From assembly GCA_023374025.1 (NCBI GenBank), contig SIJG01000046.1:795134-859133 (forward strand): DNA of 64,000 bases, written 5' to 3'. The notes under the pieces were generated by a model. That model saw only the letters and a list, made by a program, of their open reading frames with translations, was not told where the DNA came from and ran no database searches. Shown here piece after piece: positions 44,180-57,375 of this stretch. The stretch comes from Heterodera schachtii (lineage: Eukaryota > Nematoda > Chromadorea > Rhabditida > Heteroderidae). Within the stretch, counting starts at the first letter, position 1; each line of letters opens with the position of its first letter. The position numbers and the translations under genes are program-made.

Positions 44180-47100
44180 CGCAAAAAAGGCATCAAAAAT
44201 CGCGAAAAGGGCATTATAATAGGCACAAAAAATTGAAAAAAAGTCACAAAAAATTGGAATTTGTAGCCCTTTTTCGCAAAAAAGGACTAATTTTTGCCAT
44301 TTTGGGGTTTAAATATAAAAAAAATAAAGCTAAGTGGTCTGGCGGTGCCGCTAGGACCACCGGGAAAAATTTTTTGAAATTTTAATACATTTTTATGCAA
44401 TTCTTGATAAAGGCCAAAAAAGGCACCAAAAAGACAAAATGGCAAAAAAGGCATAATAAGGTAGGTATAATAAAGGTCAACGTAGAAGCCTCAAACCAAG
44501 TGGAAAATACATTTTTTGTGATTAATATTCTCATTAAATTTGAATTTCGTAAAATTTCTTTATTCAATAATTAAAAAAAAAATTGTTTAAAAATAAAATA
44601 AAATCAAATAAATAAATTAATCGATTAATACGTCTGTATAGTAATTTGAATAAAATTCCATTTTTATACATGTAAATAATAAATAAACAAAAAGTATTTT
44701 TTTAAAAGTGAATTATATGTAGAAATATGAGTAATTGTGCAAAGATGCAAGAATTAGAAAATAAAATATATATATAACAAAACTAACTAATTCTTTAAAG
44801 ATATTATTTCAAAAAATAAAGATAAATAAATAACTAACTAAAGAAATAATTTATTTAATTGTTAAATTATACAAAAAAAACAAAATAACAATTACAAGAA
44901 AAAAACAATTTAGGAATTCAATATTCATTTTCTTAATAGTTGTATTTTATATTTAATTATTTATTGTTTTTAATAAACTGAATGATGGATGATAAATTTC
45001 AACGCATAATTATCTATGAAAATTAAATAGATCGATCAAATAAAGAATATTTTTGACGAATTTATATTAAATCATTAAATGTTTTTATTAGAGAATGTTA
45101 TTTTTGTTATTTTTAAATTAAAAATATAGAAAAATACTTTGCCAATGAAATTTTAAAAATTCAATAAAATTTCTAGCAATAAAATATTGAAAATAAATTC
45201 GGAATAAAGAAAAAGTATATTGAAAGACGCCCGCCCGCCAACGCTGTCATTGCATTCAAGAACGAGAACGAGAGAATATTTCTAATTTAATTAAAAAACA
45301 AAAATGGCATAAAAACTAATTAAATATTTTTAAATGAAAATAAAAAAATTTTTTAGATAAAAATTATTATTGTAAAACTTATATGAAACTAGACTGTAAA
45401 CTGTGTATTACAAACCCACCAGTTCAACAGTCTGCAAACGCAACAAATAATTTAAAAATTTTTGTATATTAATTAAATTAGCAGAAAAAATAATAAGACA
45501 ATAGTAAGGAATCAGCGAATCAAAACGAGAAAAAATAATTAAAAAATAAAATTAATAAAGTTAAATTAGTTTTAATTAAAAATGTTGTTATCAAATTTTG
45601 TCCAAAAATAATCAGTTTATTGTTTTGATTAATTTTTAAAATTTTATCGGAAAATTTGGAGCCGTCGACGCCTAGGAAGTTTCCTGGAAATTTTTCTCGT
45701 TTCATGCACAAATTTAAACGTAATTATTTCTATCACCTTTTTATCTATAAAAGTTTAGTAAATAATTGAATAAAAATTTCACGCAGCAAAAATTAATTTT
45801 CAAAATTTAAACATTTAAAAATAATAAATGAGAAATTGATCTACCTAATAAAAAATAATAATTTAATTTAATTTTTTAATTATTAATATTCACTTTCAAT
45901 AAAACTTAGTTTCACTAAGATCAATAAGAAATAAATTAATTAAAAGATAACAGTACTTATTTAAAGGATTATCTGTTCAAATATTTGCAAATTTGTCACT
46001 GAAACAAAGTAGCAATAAATACAATAAAAAATAATAATCTAAATATATTTACTTGGTCCAATTTTTGTAATAATTTTAAAGTAGATAATTAAAAATAAAA
46101 AGTATTTTAAAGATAAAAAAATTAAATTTTGAAAATTAATGCAAGAATTTTTAATTTCGGAGATGGATTTTGGCTGATTCTTTGAGATTTGGGAAATGAG
46201 TGTGGATTGAAGTAGATATTTTTAAAAGATGGGGATTGAAAACTTAAATAATAAGTATAAAAATTCCAAAATGATGTAAAAAAGTCCTAACAAACCAATT
46301 ATTGAAAAAAGAGATAATAATAAAAAAAAGTCATGCGTAAAATATAGCTGAAAATTGAAAAGATATTTTCCGACCCACTCAAATTAATAATTATTTAATA
46401 ATTACAAATGATTAAATCAATCTGAATTTAAGATTTTGTTTGATTTATTAAACTTATTTATTTTTAAAAATATAAAAGCCAAAAAACGAGTTTGGTCTTA
46501 CAAAGTAATAATACTCAACTAGCATACAAGATTAACAATATAAATTGGAATTGAAAAAGAAAGAATTTTATATTAATTCTGAAAGATTTGAAATATTTGA
46601 GCTCAGGAACAACGAGAAATAAAATAATACTAGTATTTGATAAATATCAATAAAATATAAAAGCAATAAAAAATTTGATAGACATAAAAAATCTAAAAAA
46701 AAAAAAACATGTAATAAGCAGTTTAAATTTCAAAATAAAAATACCAAAAAACTCCTAATTTTTGAAAATGAATGTTGTTGTTCTTTGAATATATTAATTA
46801 AAATATTTAAGACAAAAAAAAAATTAAAATCGTATAATTATAACAATAATTAAGTATTATTCAAAACTAATAAAGAGAATTGTTTTAAATATTTACTTTA
46901 GAAAAATAAATAATTGGATGAAAGAGGGACTGAAAATGATCTCTCCAAAACGGAAAATCTGCATGGAAAAGAATCAATTTATTCAAAATATGTAATAAAA
47001 ATTCAGAATGAACAAAATATTAAAATTACAAATTCATAAAATGGTATCAATAATTATTAAAGATTAATTCATTAAAATTAATATTTTCATATTCCGTTAT

Positions 47101-47760
47101 GAATTTCTTTTTATCAAGGTAATGAAAAAATATATAATAACATAAAAATTTATAATTAAAAACCAAAACTTTTGTAGAAGAGAAAAAAGGACGACCCCAT
47201 AAAATAAATAAATAAAATAATATCATAAAATCCAACAAAAATAAATTAATATTATATAAACATAAGCAAAAATTAATTACAAATAAAAATTAGAATAAAT
47301 CAAATTTAAAAAATAATAATAAAATAAATTTTAAAAATATATATATAAATTTAAATTATTTAAATTAAATAAATTTAAGCTTCAAAATGAGTAACAATAA
47401 ATATATATTTGAAAAGGAGTGAATGCAAGAAATTAATTTATACGGCAAATCCATGGCCGGAAAATTGGAATCCAGCGGACAAGGATTTAAATAAATAAAT
47501 AATTTAATTTTTACGAATAAAAAAAAATTTATTAACCTCAATTTAAATAAATAATATTATTTTAAAAATTAACTAAATCTTTAATAATGATAAAGAAATG
47601 ATAAGTGAATAATCGAAAGAAAGCTCAACTAACAAATAATGATATAAGTGGGCATGGTTTAATTTAATTATATAAAAAACTAAAAATATAAAATTTAAAT
47701 AGAATAATTAATTAAATTATTAAATATAGCTAAAAATTTTGATTACAAAATAAAAGTTTA
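44180..47760. other. A-rich repeat-derived DNA, no gene
   Basis: The first 300 bp contain several AAAAAAGGCACC/AAAAAAGGCATC units and GC hairpin copy 5. The rest is A-rich on the plus strand with no supportable gene. A less AT-rich point at 45225-45275 (GACGCCCGCCCGCCAACGC) has no recognised meaning. Confidence 0.55.
44339..44364 (+). repeat. GC hairpin, copy 5
   Basis: Starts TGGCGGTGCCGCTAGG and is followed by CACCGGGAAAAATTTTTT, matching the family and its downstream flank. The preceding GGTCT is shared with the copy at 49284. Confidence 0.55.
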
Positions 47761-47784
47761 ACTTGCATAAACTCAGGGCTCGAA

Positions 47785-47865
47785 TCATCCAAGGCGGCTT
47801 CCAAGGACGGGCATCCGATTTGCAAGGACATAATGGTGAAATTCATGAAATCCAAGGACATTTAA
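47785..47865 (+). repeat. TCCAAGGACA-type short repeats
   Basis: The motif CCAAGGAC or GCAAGGAC occurs three times within 80 bp (TTCCAAGGACGGGC, TTGCAAGGACATAA, ATCCAAGGACATTT), with a related ATCCAAGGCGGC before them. The patch is less AT-rich than its surroundings and is probably a fragment of a tandem repeat. Confidence 0.5.
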
Positions 47866-48137
47866 AAAAAATTTTATATGCAATAAAAATGGTTAATATT
47901 TATTCAAATGGTTTGTATTTTTCACCTGAATATTTTTCCAACATTTTTTTGTTTTCACTGATCATTTTCCTCATTTGCGACGACTTTTTTTCTGCATTAA
48001 AAACGCTTCTTTTTTTAATTCAATTTGTTTACAGTTTGCCTGACATAAAGACAGATTTATATTACTTTTATTAATAAAGCACCCATTAAGTGCCTTAATT
48101 TTAATAATTTTTTTAAGCATTTATACCTTAATTTTGA

Positions 48138-48215
48138 AACTTATTCTTTATGAATTTTTACTTTTTTGTTTTCCATGCAAAATTGCCATTAATTTGGTTC
48201 CATCCAATCACTTAA
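48138..48215 (+). repeat. Dispersed repeat shared with 62660-62760
   Basis: Shared anchors are TCTTTATGAATTTTTA, TTTCCATGCAA, a GGTTC core and CAATCA near the end, in the same order and orientation at both loci with moderate divergence. Both lie in T-rich blocks. Confidence 0.5.
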
Positions 48216-48506
48216 AATTTTTATATTTTAAGCGTCTTAATTAATTTTCCATTGAATATTTTTATTTTGTTGGCTCGTCGTATATTCATAGATGTTGTCG
48301 ATTCCACGCAGCACTATTAATTTTAAATTGAGCAAAGTTAGAACTATAAAAAACTATACATTTTTGGCCGAGTTTCGCTGATTTGTCGAATTAAATTTTT
48401 TATTTATTTGTTTTTTTGTTAAATTAAAATTTTACAAAATTTGATGACCTGAAATAATAATAAATTAAACAAAAAATATTTAAAATAAAAAATTTAAAAA
48501 TTGACT

Positions 48507-48590
48507 AACAAAAGCTTTGGCTTCTTAATTTAACTTTTTGGTGCCTCTTTTGTCTTTTTGCGATTTGTTTTATTTCACATGCTTATTATT
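48507..48590 (+). repeat. Dispersed repeat shared with 14125-14210
   Basis: AAAGCTTTGGCTTCTTAATT, then CTTTTTGGTGCCTCTTTTG, matches the 14125 copy with small gaps. Confidence 0.5.
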
Positions 48591-49283
48591 ACTGTTTATG
48601 GTGCATTGAATAATAAAATGAAATTTTAAATGAAAAACTTTAAAATGATAAAACAGTATAAATAAAATAATATTAATTTCTAATTATAATTAAACTTTTA
48701 AATTTTTGCTTTTTCATTTCTGATTTTTAATATACATATAAATAAGAAAATTGAAAAATAAAATGTTTTTAACTTTTATAAAATTATTTATTTTATATAA
48801 ATAAAACTAAAAAAGGAGGAAAAAGTTTTGTTTATTTTTCCAACAGACCATGAAATTGCCAATAAAAAAGACCACCACGGAAACATGTGAGTTTTACAAA
48901 TTGCTTATTTTTAATTCATTTCTTTTTCGACCGGGAACGGGACCGAGAGAAAACCTGAACCAACTGGGAATTTTACTATTTGTAAGAGAAAGTTTTTTGA
49001 AAAAATTTTGAAAATTTGTGTGCACTTTGTTACGAAAATTGTTTATATTCAAAAATATACACATAAAATTTTTTAATTTTCGTTTGCGGGATGAATTCGA
49101 AGAATTTTTCCATTATTCGCTGGAAAACTTTTAAAAATTTTCATTTCGGGCGCGGGGGGGGGGATCTTGGAATTTTCTGAGTCTTAAAATTCTGGATTTT
49201 TTTAATAAATAATTTCTTAAATTTTTTTTTAAATCGCTCTTTTGTGGCTCTGTTTATTTTTAAAACTTTGGGGACAGATGGGT

Positions 49284-49309
49284 CTGGTGGTATCGATAGG
49301 CGCCGCCAG
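49284..49309 (+). repeat. GC hairpin, copy 6
   Basis: Arms CTGGTGGTATC and GGCGCCGCCAG around a GATA loop. Compared with 6077-6102, the outer pair has changed on both sides (CCGG/CCGG to CTGG/CCAG), a compensatory change that keeps the stem. It is followed by GAAAAATTTT as at the other sites. Confidence 0.6.
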
Positions 49310-50100
49310 GAAAAATTTTGAGTGAGATTTGTTAACAGAATTTGTCAAAAAATCACACAAATATTTGGTTAATTTGTGAGTTTTTAGGCTGTTTAATATT
49401 TTTTATTCATTAAAATTTCAATTAGAGAAATTATTGTAAAAAAAATTTTTAAATATTAATCCGAGTTAAATTCTTAGACATAAAATACCTTTAATCCACA
49501 TAAAATATACACTAGGTAGGAATTTTCTACGTTTAATTATTTAACTAAATTTAAAAATAATTTATTTAAATGAATTAATAATTTAAATTACAAAAATTTA
49601 ATTGTTTATTATTAATTTGAAATGTGAGGCCGAAAAAATAGAAGTATTAAAGTTAATAATGTTTTTAAAAAAAGTATCATTGACTTCAATAAGATGTATG
49701 ACTTTATAAAATTTAAATTAATTCATTAAAAATTAATGTAAAAAGAAATTTTATTCTTTAGCTATAATTATAAAATACAAAAAAAAAAATTCCAATTTGA
49801 TTATTGATTATAAATTCTTATTTATTGGCTTTGAAAAAATGTTTATTCGAATTATGGCTGTAAAATATGTAACTATGCCATTATTTTAATTTTTGATTTT
49901 TTGAATTAAAAAAGTTGTATTTTGCCACTATTTCGGGCATTTATTACTAAGTTAAATTAATGAATAAACAGAATTTTTGTTTTACATCTAGCATATTATA
50001 ATGAAAAATAAATATTTCTAGACGCTTTTTTCTAACAAATTTTTTTTATGTTTTTTAATTTTAATTCAATTACTATTTATATTGGTTTGTTGAATAAATA

Positions 50101-53100
50101 ATTTGTTTTGAAGTAACAAAAGGCATAATTATACTTAATCAAATTAAAATACATACTTTTCCATGAAGCTAATTAAAACTGGAAAATAATATAAAATTTA
50201 TTTAAACCAACAGAAAATTATAAATACAATTTATATATGTAATATTGTAATATAAACAATTGCTTTTTAAAATAATATTGAACAATAATTAATATTTCAT
50301 TAATTAGTTTTAAAGCAACTCCATAATATTAGTGAATTTATTAATAAAAATATAATATATAGATAATATAATATTATAAAATACATAACATTGACTTAAA
50401 AAAATTGAATGATTTTTTTTCGAATATATATAAAAAATTAATTCTAAATTTTTGTGTAAATAAAACTAAGTATTTATATGAAAAAATTTCAATTTAAGAA
50501 ATTCATTAATTATTAGTAAAATTTTGTGTAACAAATTAAAAGAAATATTTAATAAAAATTATTCACAATAACCTTAGTTGAATGTATTATCAAAAACAGA
50601 ACACGTAGAAAAGGCTATAAAAAATAAATCTTTAGAACATATAAATAAATTTTTTATTATTCAGAATTAAAAAAAAACATACCAATAAGGGACGAAGGTT
50701 TAACAAAAAATTAAGAAAAATTATATTTATTTGATCGAATTGTAATCCTTGAATTAAGAATACTCTTTGTTGAATCGATAAGAAAAAATAACAAAATTTA
50801 ATGGCCGCAATTAAGGCTGGAATGAAGAGAATAGTCCTGCCCGAGATTAAAAAGTTTGAAGATATTTGATTTAAGAGCAAGTAATATAAAGAGCTATAAA
50901 CTATAAAATAATATTAAAATAATTATTTAACAGTAAAAAAATAAACAAAAAAATAAAATAAAATTTTTAATTAGAATCGTTGTAAAAAATTGTAAAAAAA
51001 GTAATTATATATTTCAAAAAAAAATTTATTATAAATTTTTACTAAAAAATAAATGATAACAAAAAATAAAGACAATAATAAAAAAGACATATCTTAACAC
51101 AAATAAAACAATTAAAAATAAACAAACGCTTTCAAATTTCAATATTTTTTGTTTAATTATTATAATTGTATTATTATATATAACTAATTTTTAAGGAAAT
51201 TTTTAGAAGAATAAATAATTGAAAAAGTTGCATCTCAATTGTTCAAAGTAATCTTTTTTTAATTTTAAACATTTAAAAATAATTAGCAGTGCAAAAAAAG
51301 TCAAATGAAAAAATCAGTCCTGGGTATAATAGCAATTTAATTTAAAATTTGGATTTTCAATATTAAAAATAGGTATATAATATTTATAACATAAAGGTCA
51401 AGAAGAAAAGAAAAACAAAACCCGACGCCGACAAGAGATTAAATAAAAATAGAAAACATTTTGTTTGGTGTAATTAAGACATACAAAGAGAATAATATTA
51501 TAATAAAATAATAATAGAATATTAAAATAAATGAAAAAATAGAAAAAATTAAAAATTAATAATTTTCATAAATAAAATATAAAATCGAAACATTTGGTTA
51601 AATTAAAATGAGATTTCTAAGAGTTAGCGAATATTATTCAGATCCCCAAATAAAAAAATAATAATGTATATTTAAAAAGTTTTTCATTTGAAAAAATAAT
51701 TTATCATCAAAAATTCAAAATAATTAACCGTTTCGCTTATCTCAAATAAAATTAACGAATAAATGATAAGCATTTTGATTTCACATTATTTGCTTTTTTA
51801 ATGATAAATCTAAATGGGAAGTCCAACACCGATGACTTTTTATTCCTGTAAATTTTATGATTTTTTTAAAAAACTTTATTTATCTTTCTTGACATTAATA
51901 AATATATGAGCGAAACAAAACAATTTAATAAAAAATACAAAATTAAATGAAAAAATGAAAGAGTACAGAAATTACCGAAAAGTAAAATTTTTTTTTAATA
52001 AAGATTTATGAAAACATGATCACTATAAAATATTTAAATAGTTTTAGTATATTATGCATTTTTTATTTTTTTGTTAATTCAGATCAATTAAGGCAATTGA
52101 ATGGCAATAACAAATATAAATAGCTTCAATGTAATATAAATATCAAATTTTTAAAAATAATATACCGATCGAAACTATAAATTTAAATAATTAAAATGAA
52201 CTAAATAATAAAATAAATCTAACGAAATTTGAAATTTTTGTCAAATATGAAAAAAATATTATTGGTGGTCCAACAAAACAATTCACTCACGGATTTGATG
52301 AAGAAGGATGAAATATTTTAGAGAAAGTAAATTTTCAACGCTTAATTGAAATAAATAAAATTAAAAATAATTTAAATAATTTAAATGAACCTACCGTATT
52401 TTCTCTAATTATATGCCATGGTATATTATTTTTCAACCTCCTCAGAAAGGGATAGATAATTGGAGACTGGTAGACTAATGGAGACTGGGAGATTATTTTT
52501 CGGCTGATTTATTTAGTGGAAAATTTTTGAAATTTTTTTGAACATGTCGCCAAAAAATGTCATCGCGTCAAAAAAAATCATAGTGGGATTCTATTATGCT
52601 TATTAAATTCCACAAAACCTTAACTTGTAATTTTTGTCCAGGACTTTTTTGAAACCCTTGTGAAATTTTTTAATATTTTAAAAATAAATAGAGAAATCAT
52701 AGTGCTATCGAATGATATTATTAAATTTTGCTCAATTGCATCTTATGGCAAGAAAATTTTAGATGTTTATAAGTATATCCGCATGATCATGGCAAAAACA
52801 TAGCATGTTCAATGCTTTATAACTTTTTTTTTCAGAAGCAATTAGATTAAATTTTCCTTAGAATTTCAAGTACTCTATTTATCTATTATTCTTTAATATT
52901 CAAAAAATTTCATTAAGTTTCAAAAAAGTTATGGCCAAAAAATTCTGATTTAAAGTTTTGTGGATTTTAATAACTATAACTTTTTTTAATGCTATAATCG
53001 CAGAAAAAAGTGGATATTGGGAGGCGACCCTCATTTATTTAATTTTTAATTCAAATTTTTTAATTTAATATTATATTATTCTTAATAAATAATTTTTTTA

Positions 53101-54950
53101 ATTTTTAAATTTTTCTTGAATTTAAAATTTATTTTAATTAATTATCAATCTATCAACATGTACAAAATTTAATCATTTAACATAAGTTTTGGTGAAAACT
53201 TATTTTTTAATAATTCTTTTCACTGTTTTTTGGGGTATAATAAATTATAAGAAACTTTTAAAAAATATATTATTATTATTAAATTAAATTAATAGAAGAA
53301 AATTTTTTAAAAATATTTTTGATTGTTTATTAAATGGGTTTGATCATTGGGATATCAATCGGCAGGCATTTCGTTTTTAGCATTAATACCAGAAAAGTGT
53401 CTGAACTTGAAATTTTTAAATTTTATTATTTTATCTTCAGGTTGGTTTTTTATTCTCATTAACTTTTTTTGTTTTAATTCATGGCTCAACTCTGTTGCCG
53501 TCTTAGAAGGGGTGAATTCGACCATTTAGCAAGAATATTTGATAATGATTTCTTTCATTATACCGTCTTTTATTTATTTTCCAATTCATCATATTATAGA
53601 GTTTTCCATTTACAAATTGTACTATTAATCTATTTTTTCTTTATAATTAATATTGCTATTCATTCAGCTTTTTTCAATTAGCGATTTATTAATAAATATT
53701 TTCTCGTTTCTCGCCCCCATAATTTTTTAAATGATTTGGCCGACCATTAATTCTGAATTATTACCAACTTTTAATTTTGAGAAATACGTTTTAAATAATT
53801 TATTTGTCAATTATTAAATAAAGTAATATTTATAAATCAAATAAATGATTAACATTAAGTTGATGTATTTTTTAATAATTTTATTATTTTATTTTATTTT
53901 ATTATTTTCTTCGTCTTGAATTTCAATATAACAATCATTATTAAATTAGTTGCTAATTTAATTTAATATTTTGTAAATAAAAATAAAATTGTCTTTGATT
54001 TAAATTATAATTTTAATTATGGAATTAATTATTATTGTCTATTGAAATTTTTATTATTAATTTTTTATTTGAGGGTATTTAAATTCAGCGTCCAAAATGA
54101 ACTTTATCTAGTAGAATATTTTAATCTTCTTCAGTTGTATAAAATTGTGTTCATTTTTGAATTTTCAATTTAAATTATTTTTTAAAATAAATTTTCACAA
54201 ATTTTGTTTTATTAAAATTTATTGTATAAATTTCAATATAAATTTTTGTTGCGGCGGCGTTATTTTTGTAGATTCGCAGCAGGGCACGAATTTATGTGCT
54301 TATCCAAACAAAAACCTATACAAATATATAATCAAACTGATAATAAGAAAACCATGAAATATATTAATAAATTTAAATATTCTTCCATTTTGAACCTTTA
54401 ATAAATATTGTATAATGAATATTGTTTAAGAAATTAAAAATGAAAAAAACTTTGTAATTAATAAAATAAAAGTTATTCCTTATACCGAAAAATTTTATAA
54501 TGCAATGCAAAAGGGAACAAATTATAGTTAAAATAAAAAAAAAACAATTGCCAAAGGAATTAAATTTTAATGAATTGATTGTTTTATTATTTTTTATTTT
54601 TGTACATAATGTTTTTTCTTTTTATGGTTGCATTTGAAAAAAGTTACAACAAAAAACAGGTTGTGCAAGACTTATTTGTCAACTTGTCGTTTCCATTACT
54701 TATTTTCATTTATTTTACAGATAATTATTAAATATTTAAATTTATTAATTAACTTGATAATTTAATATTTATCTGAATGAACTAATAAAATGAATATTTT
54801 TCATTATTTTCTGGTTTTAAAAATGCTTTATTAGTACATTTTATGATATTTATTGTAAGAAACCGGACCGGTTGCAACCATTATAACAAATATTTTAAAT
54901 GCTCAATTCTTTAAATATTATATATTTAAATCAATCTATATTTTATTATT
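50101..54950. other. AT-rich DNA, no gene
   Basis: A-rich up to about 52400, then mixed, then T-rich from about 53300. No gene is supportable. The stretch 52500-53010 is less extreme in composition and includes a repeat shared with 19232-19272. Short open frames near 53347-53681 are Phe/Ile/Asn-rich and have no recognisable family. Confidence 0.5.
52905..52942 (+). repeat. Dispersed repeat shared with 19232-19272
   Basis: AAGTTTCAAAAAAGTTATGG with matching flanks on both sides (AAAATTTCATT before, CCAAAAA after). Confidence 0.55.
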
Positions 54951-54956
54951 TTCTTT

Positions 54957-55400
54957 GCTTTAGAAAATCTTAATTTATATTCAAATTTTTTTTTGTATAA
55001 AGTCACATGTGAAGGCTTTATTTTATATATTAAATGCATAATTTTATCTCATTTCGTTGACTAAAATTAATGTATTATTGCATCATTAATACGGATTAAT
55101 TCATATTTTTATTTAAAATTACATCTTTAATAAATTCTTTTGTCTTGGAGTTTCCTCTCATTCTTTTCATTTACAAAACCTCAATGATTTTTTTTCATAA
55201 AAAAATATTTATTTCCTAAATTCTTTTTTACCTCACATTTGAAAATGTTAATTTTATTTTTATGAAAATCATTCTAAATTTTTTACTTGCTAATTTATCA
55301 GTTCTTTAATAATTTTGTCAAAACTTTTAAATATATTCCTCTCATTTTAGTTTTTATTTATATTTTAAATTATAAAATTTATTTCCTTTTAAAATAAAAC
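54957..55400 (+). repeat. Direct repeat, copy 1
   Basis: From TTTAGAAAATCTTAATTT to the AAATTATAAAATTTA region, about 440 bp recur at 57037-57375. Long shared stretches include GTGAAGGCTTTATTTTATAT, TTATCTCATTTCGTTGA and TTGTCTTGGAGTTT. The second copy lacks about 100 bp (55205-55320 here). Confidence 0.8.
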
Positions 55401-57036
55401 AAATAGAACCAAAAAATTTATTTGGTTGTGTGTTCATTTTTCGTTTTTATATATTTTCCTTAATTTTTTTCTATTTTAGATGAACAAACAACTTTATTCA
55501 ATTATTCGAACGAAAAACAATGTTAAATTCTTGAAAATTTTAACATACAAAACGAGCAACTTTTCAATTCATAATAGGTTTTTAATAATAATTTTTGGAA
55601 ATTTTTAAAATCAATTTTTCTAGTGAAGTTTTTAATTATAAAAAAGTTGGCCTTGGTAATAATACGAATTATAAACTTTTTTACTGTTTATTTCTTCATT
55701 AGTCTGAATAAATAAATAAATTATTTAATATATCATTGTTTTGTATTATATTTCGTTATATAAATTTCATACATATTAAATTAAAAAATTTTAAATTAAT
55801 TTGCTTTTCAAAAATTATAAATTTTAAAAATTTTTCATTCGCCTTAACTGCTAAACTAGGAAAAACCACTTAAAAAACTTAATTTGGATAACCAAATATG
55901 TTCGTGCAGAATTGTCAACATAAGTATTCTTTTATTGTCTTTTTTCAAAATTTTAGAAATTCTGATTTACCGTAAAAATAATATTTTCAATTTTATTTTA
56001 AATTAAAACAATGGCAATTTATAGTAGACATTTTTTTTTCTAAAAGTATTTCAAATTTAAATAAATAGTTAATTATAATACATACAAATTATAACAATAA
56101 AGAAATATGAATAACGAAATTTGAAACTTTTAATTTGAAATTTGAAATTTGTCTTTTAATTTAAATTACGATTAAGTCAGTATTCTATCATAGAATAATT
56201 AATTAAAATTATTGAATAAATAAAATTAGCCACCTATTCATTTTCTTTTTTAAAAATTTCATTATTAAAAAATCAATATCTAATTAATTAATTATCTTCA
56301 ATTCCGACAATGTTTTCTTTTATCAGATTAAGTTTTACATTTTATAAAACAAACTTTTATATGTTTCTACGATTAATATTGGACCACCAATCTTACTGTA
56401 AAGTGGCTTTAAATTGAGGAGTTTGTGCCATAATCAGATTATAATGGAATTGTTTTCTTTTTCTTGAAATTTTAATAGATAGCTATTTTTATTTTTTCAT
56501 AAATTTATTTTTCAATTTAAATTTTTATGATTAGTAATTCAACCAAAATATAAAAATAATTATATTTAATTTAATTACGATTTTGATGTTAAATTATTAT
56601 GCTTCTTAAATTATTTCATTATATTTGATTTTGATTATTTGTATTAAGCATGAAATTAATTTTCCCTAGAATATTTATAATCTTGTGCGCGTGTCTACAT
56701 CATTGATGCTTAAAATTCCGAAATTCATTTGATTAATTTTATTGAATAAACTAAGTTATAATCAGTTTGTAAATATTAAAATCACAATATTAAATTATAA
56801 AATTATTTAAAATAATAATAAAACAATAATCTTTTTAAATATATTATATTTTTTATGTTTTTTTTAAAGAGTAAATTATTAACACATTCTCGCATTGTTT
56901 TAATTCAATAATTTAATGAAAAGTATTTGTTATAATTTTTGATAATTAATTTGCATTTATTAAAAAATTTTCGTTTTTTTCTTCAAATATGTAACTTTCA
57001 AAATTCATTAATTATAACATTGAATAATCATTTGTT
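55401..57036. other. T-rich DNA between the direct repeats, no gene
   Basis: Nothing coding is visible. It contains one inverted copy of the recurrent motif (56664-56690). Confidence 0.5.
56664..56690 (-). repeat. Recurrent motif, inverted copy
   Basis: On the minus strand it reads GCGCACAAGATTATAAATAT, then TCTAGGG. It lies in a T-rich block, as do the other inverted copies. Confidence 0.5.
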
Positions 57037-57375
57037 TAGTTTAGAAAATCTTAATTTTTATTCACATTTTTTATGTATAAAGTCATATGTGAAGGCTTTA
57101 TTTTATATATTAAATAACAATTTTATCTCATTTCGTTGATAAATTAATATATTATTGCATCATTAATGCGGGTTTAATTCATATTTTTATTTAAAATTAC
57201 ATCTTTAATAAATTCTTTTGTCTTGGAGTTTTCTCTCATTCTTTTCATTTACAAAATCTCAAAAGATCTTTTTTCATAAAAATTATGTATTTCCATTTCA
57301 GAAAATAAATATATTCCTCATATTAGTTTTTATTAATAATATTAATTATAAAATTTACTTTAAAATTAAACAAAA
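57037..57375 (+). repeat. Direct repeat, copy 2
   Basis: Shorter copy of 54957-55400, about 2.08 kb downstream. Similarity is high up to about 57260 and resumes after the deletion. A 66-codon open frame across it is a product of the AT-rich repeat and not a gene. Confidence 0.8.

Larger units (their letters stand above)
47761..50100. other. Mixed T-rich block with dispersed repeats, no gene
   Basis: Contains a TCCAAGGACA-repeated patch (47785-47865), a repeat related to 62660-62760 (48138-48215), one related to 14125-14210 (48507-48590), a CGGGAACGGGAC patch (48930-48975), a short G-run near 49151-49163 and GC hairpin copy 6. A 103-codon open frame at 47763-48074 joins the repeat patch to low-complexity AT sequence and is not credible as a gene. 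Confidence 0.5.

Noticed and set aside
47763..48074. 103-codon open frame
   Set aside because: Its start lies in the CCAAGGAC repeats and the rest is low-complexity AT-derived Phe/Leu/Ile sequence. No family was recognised and there are no exon signals.
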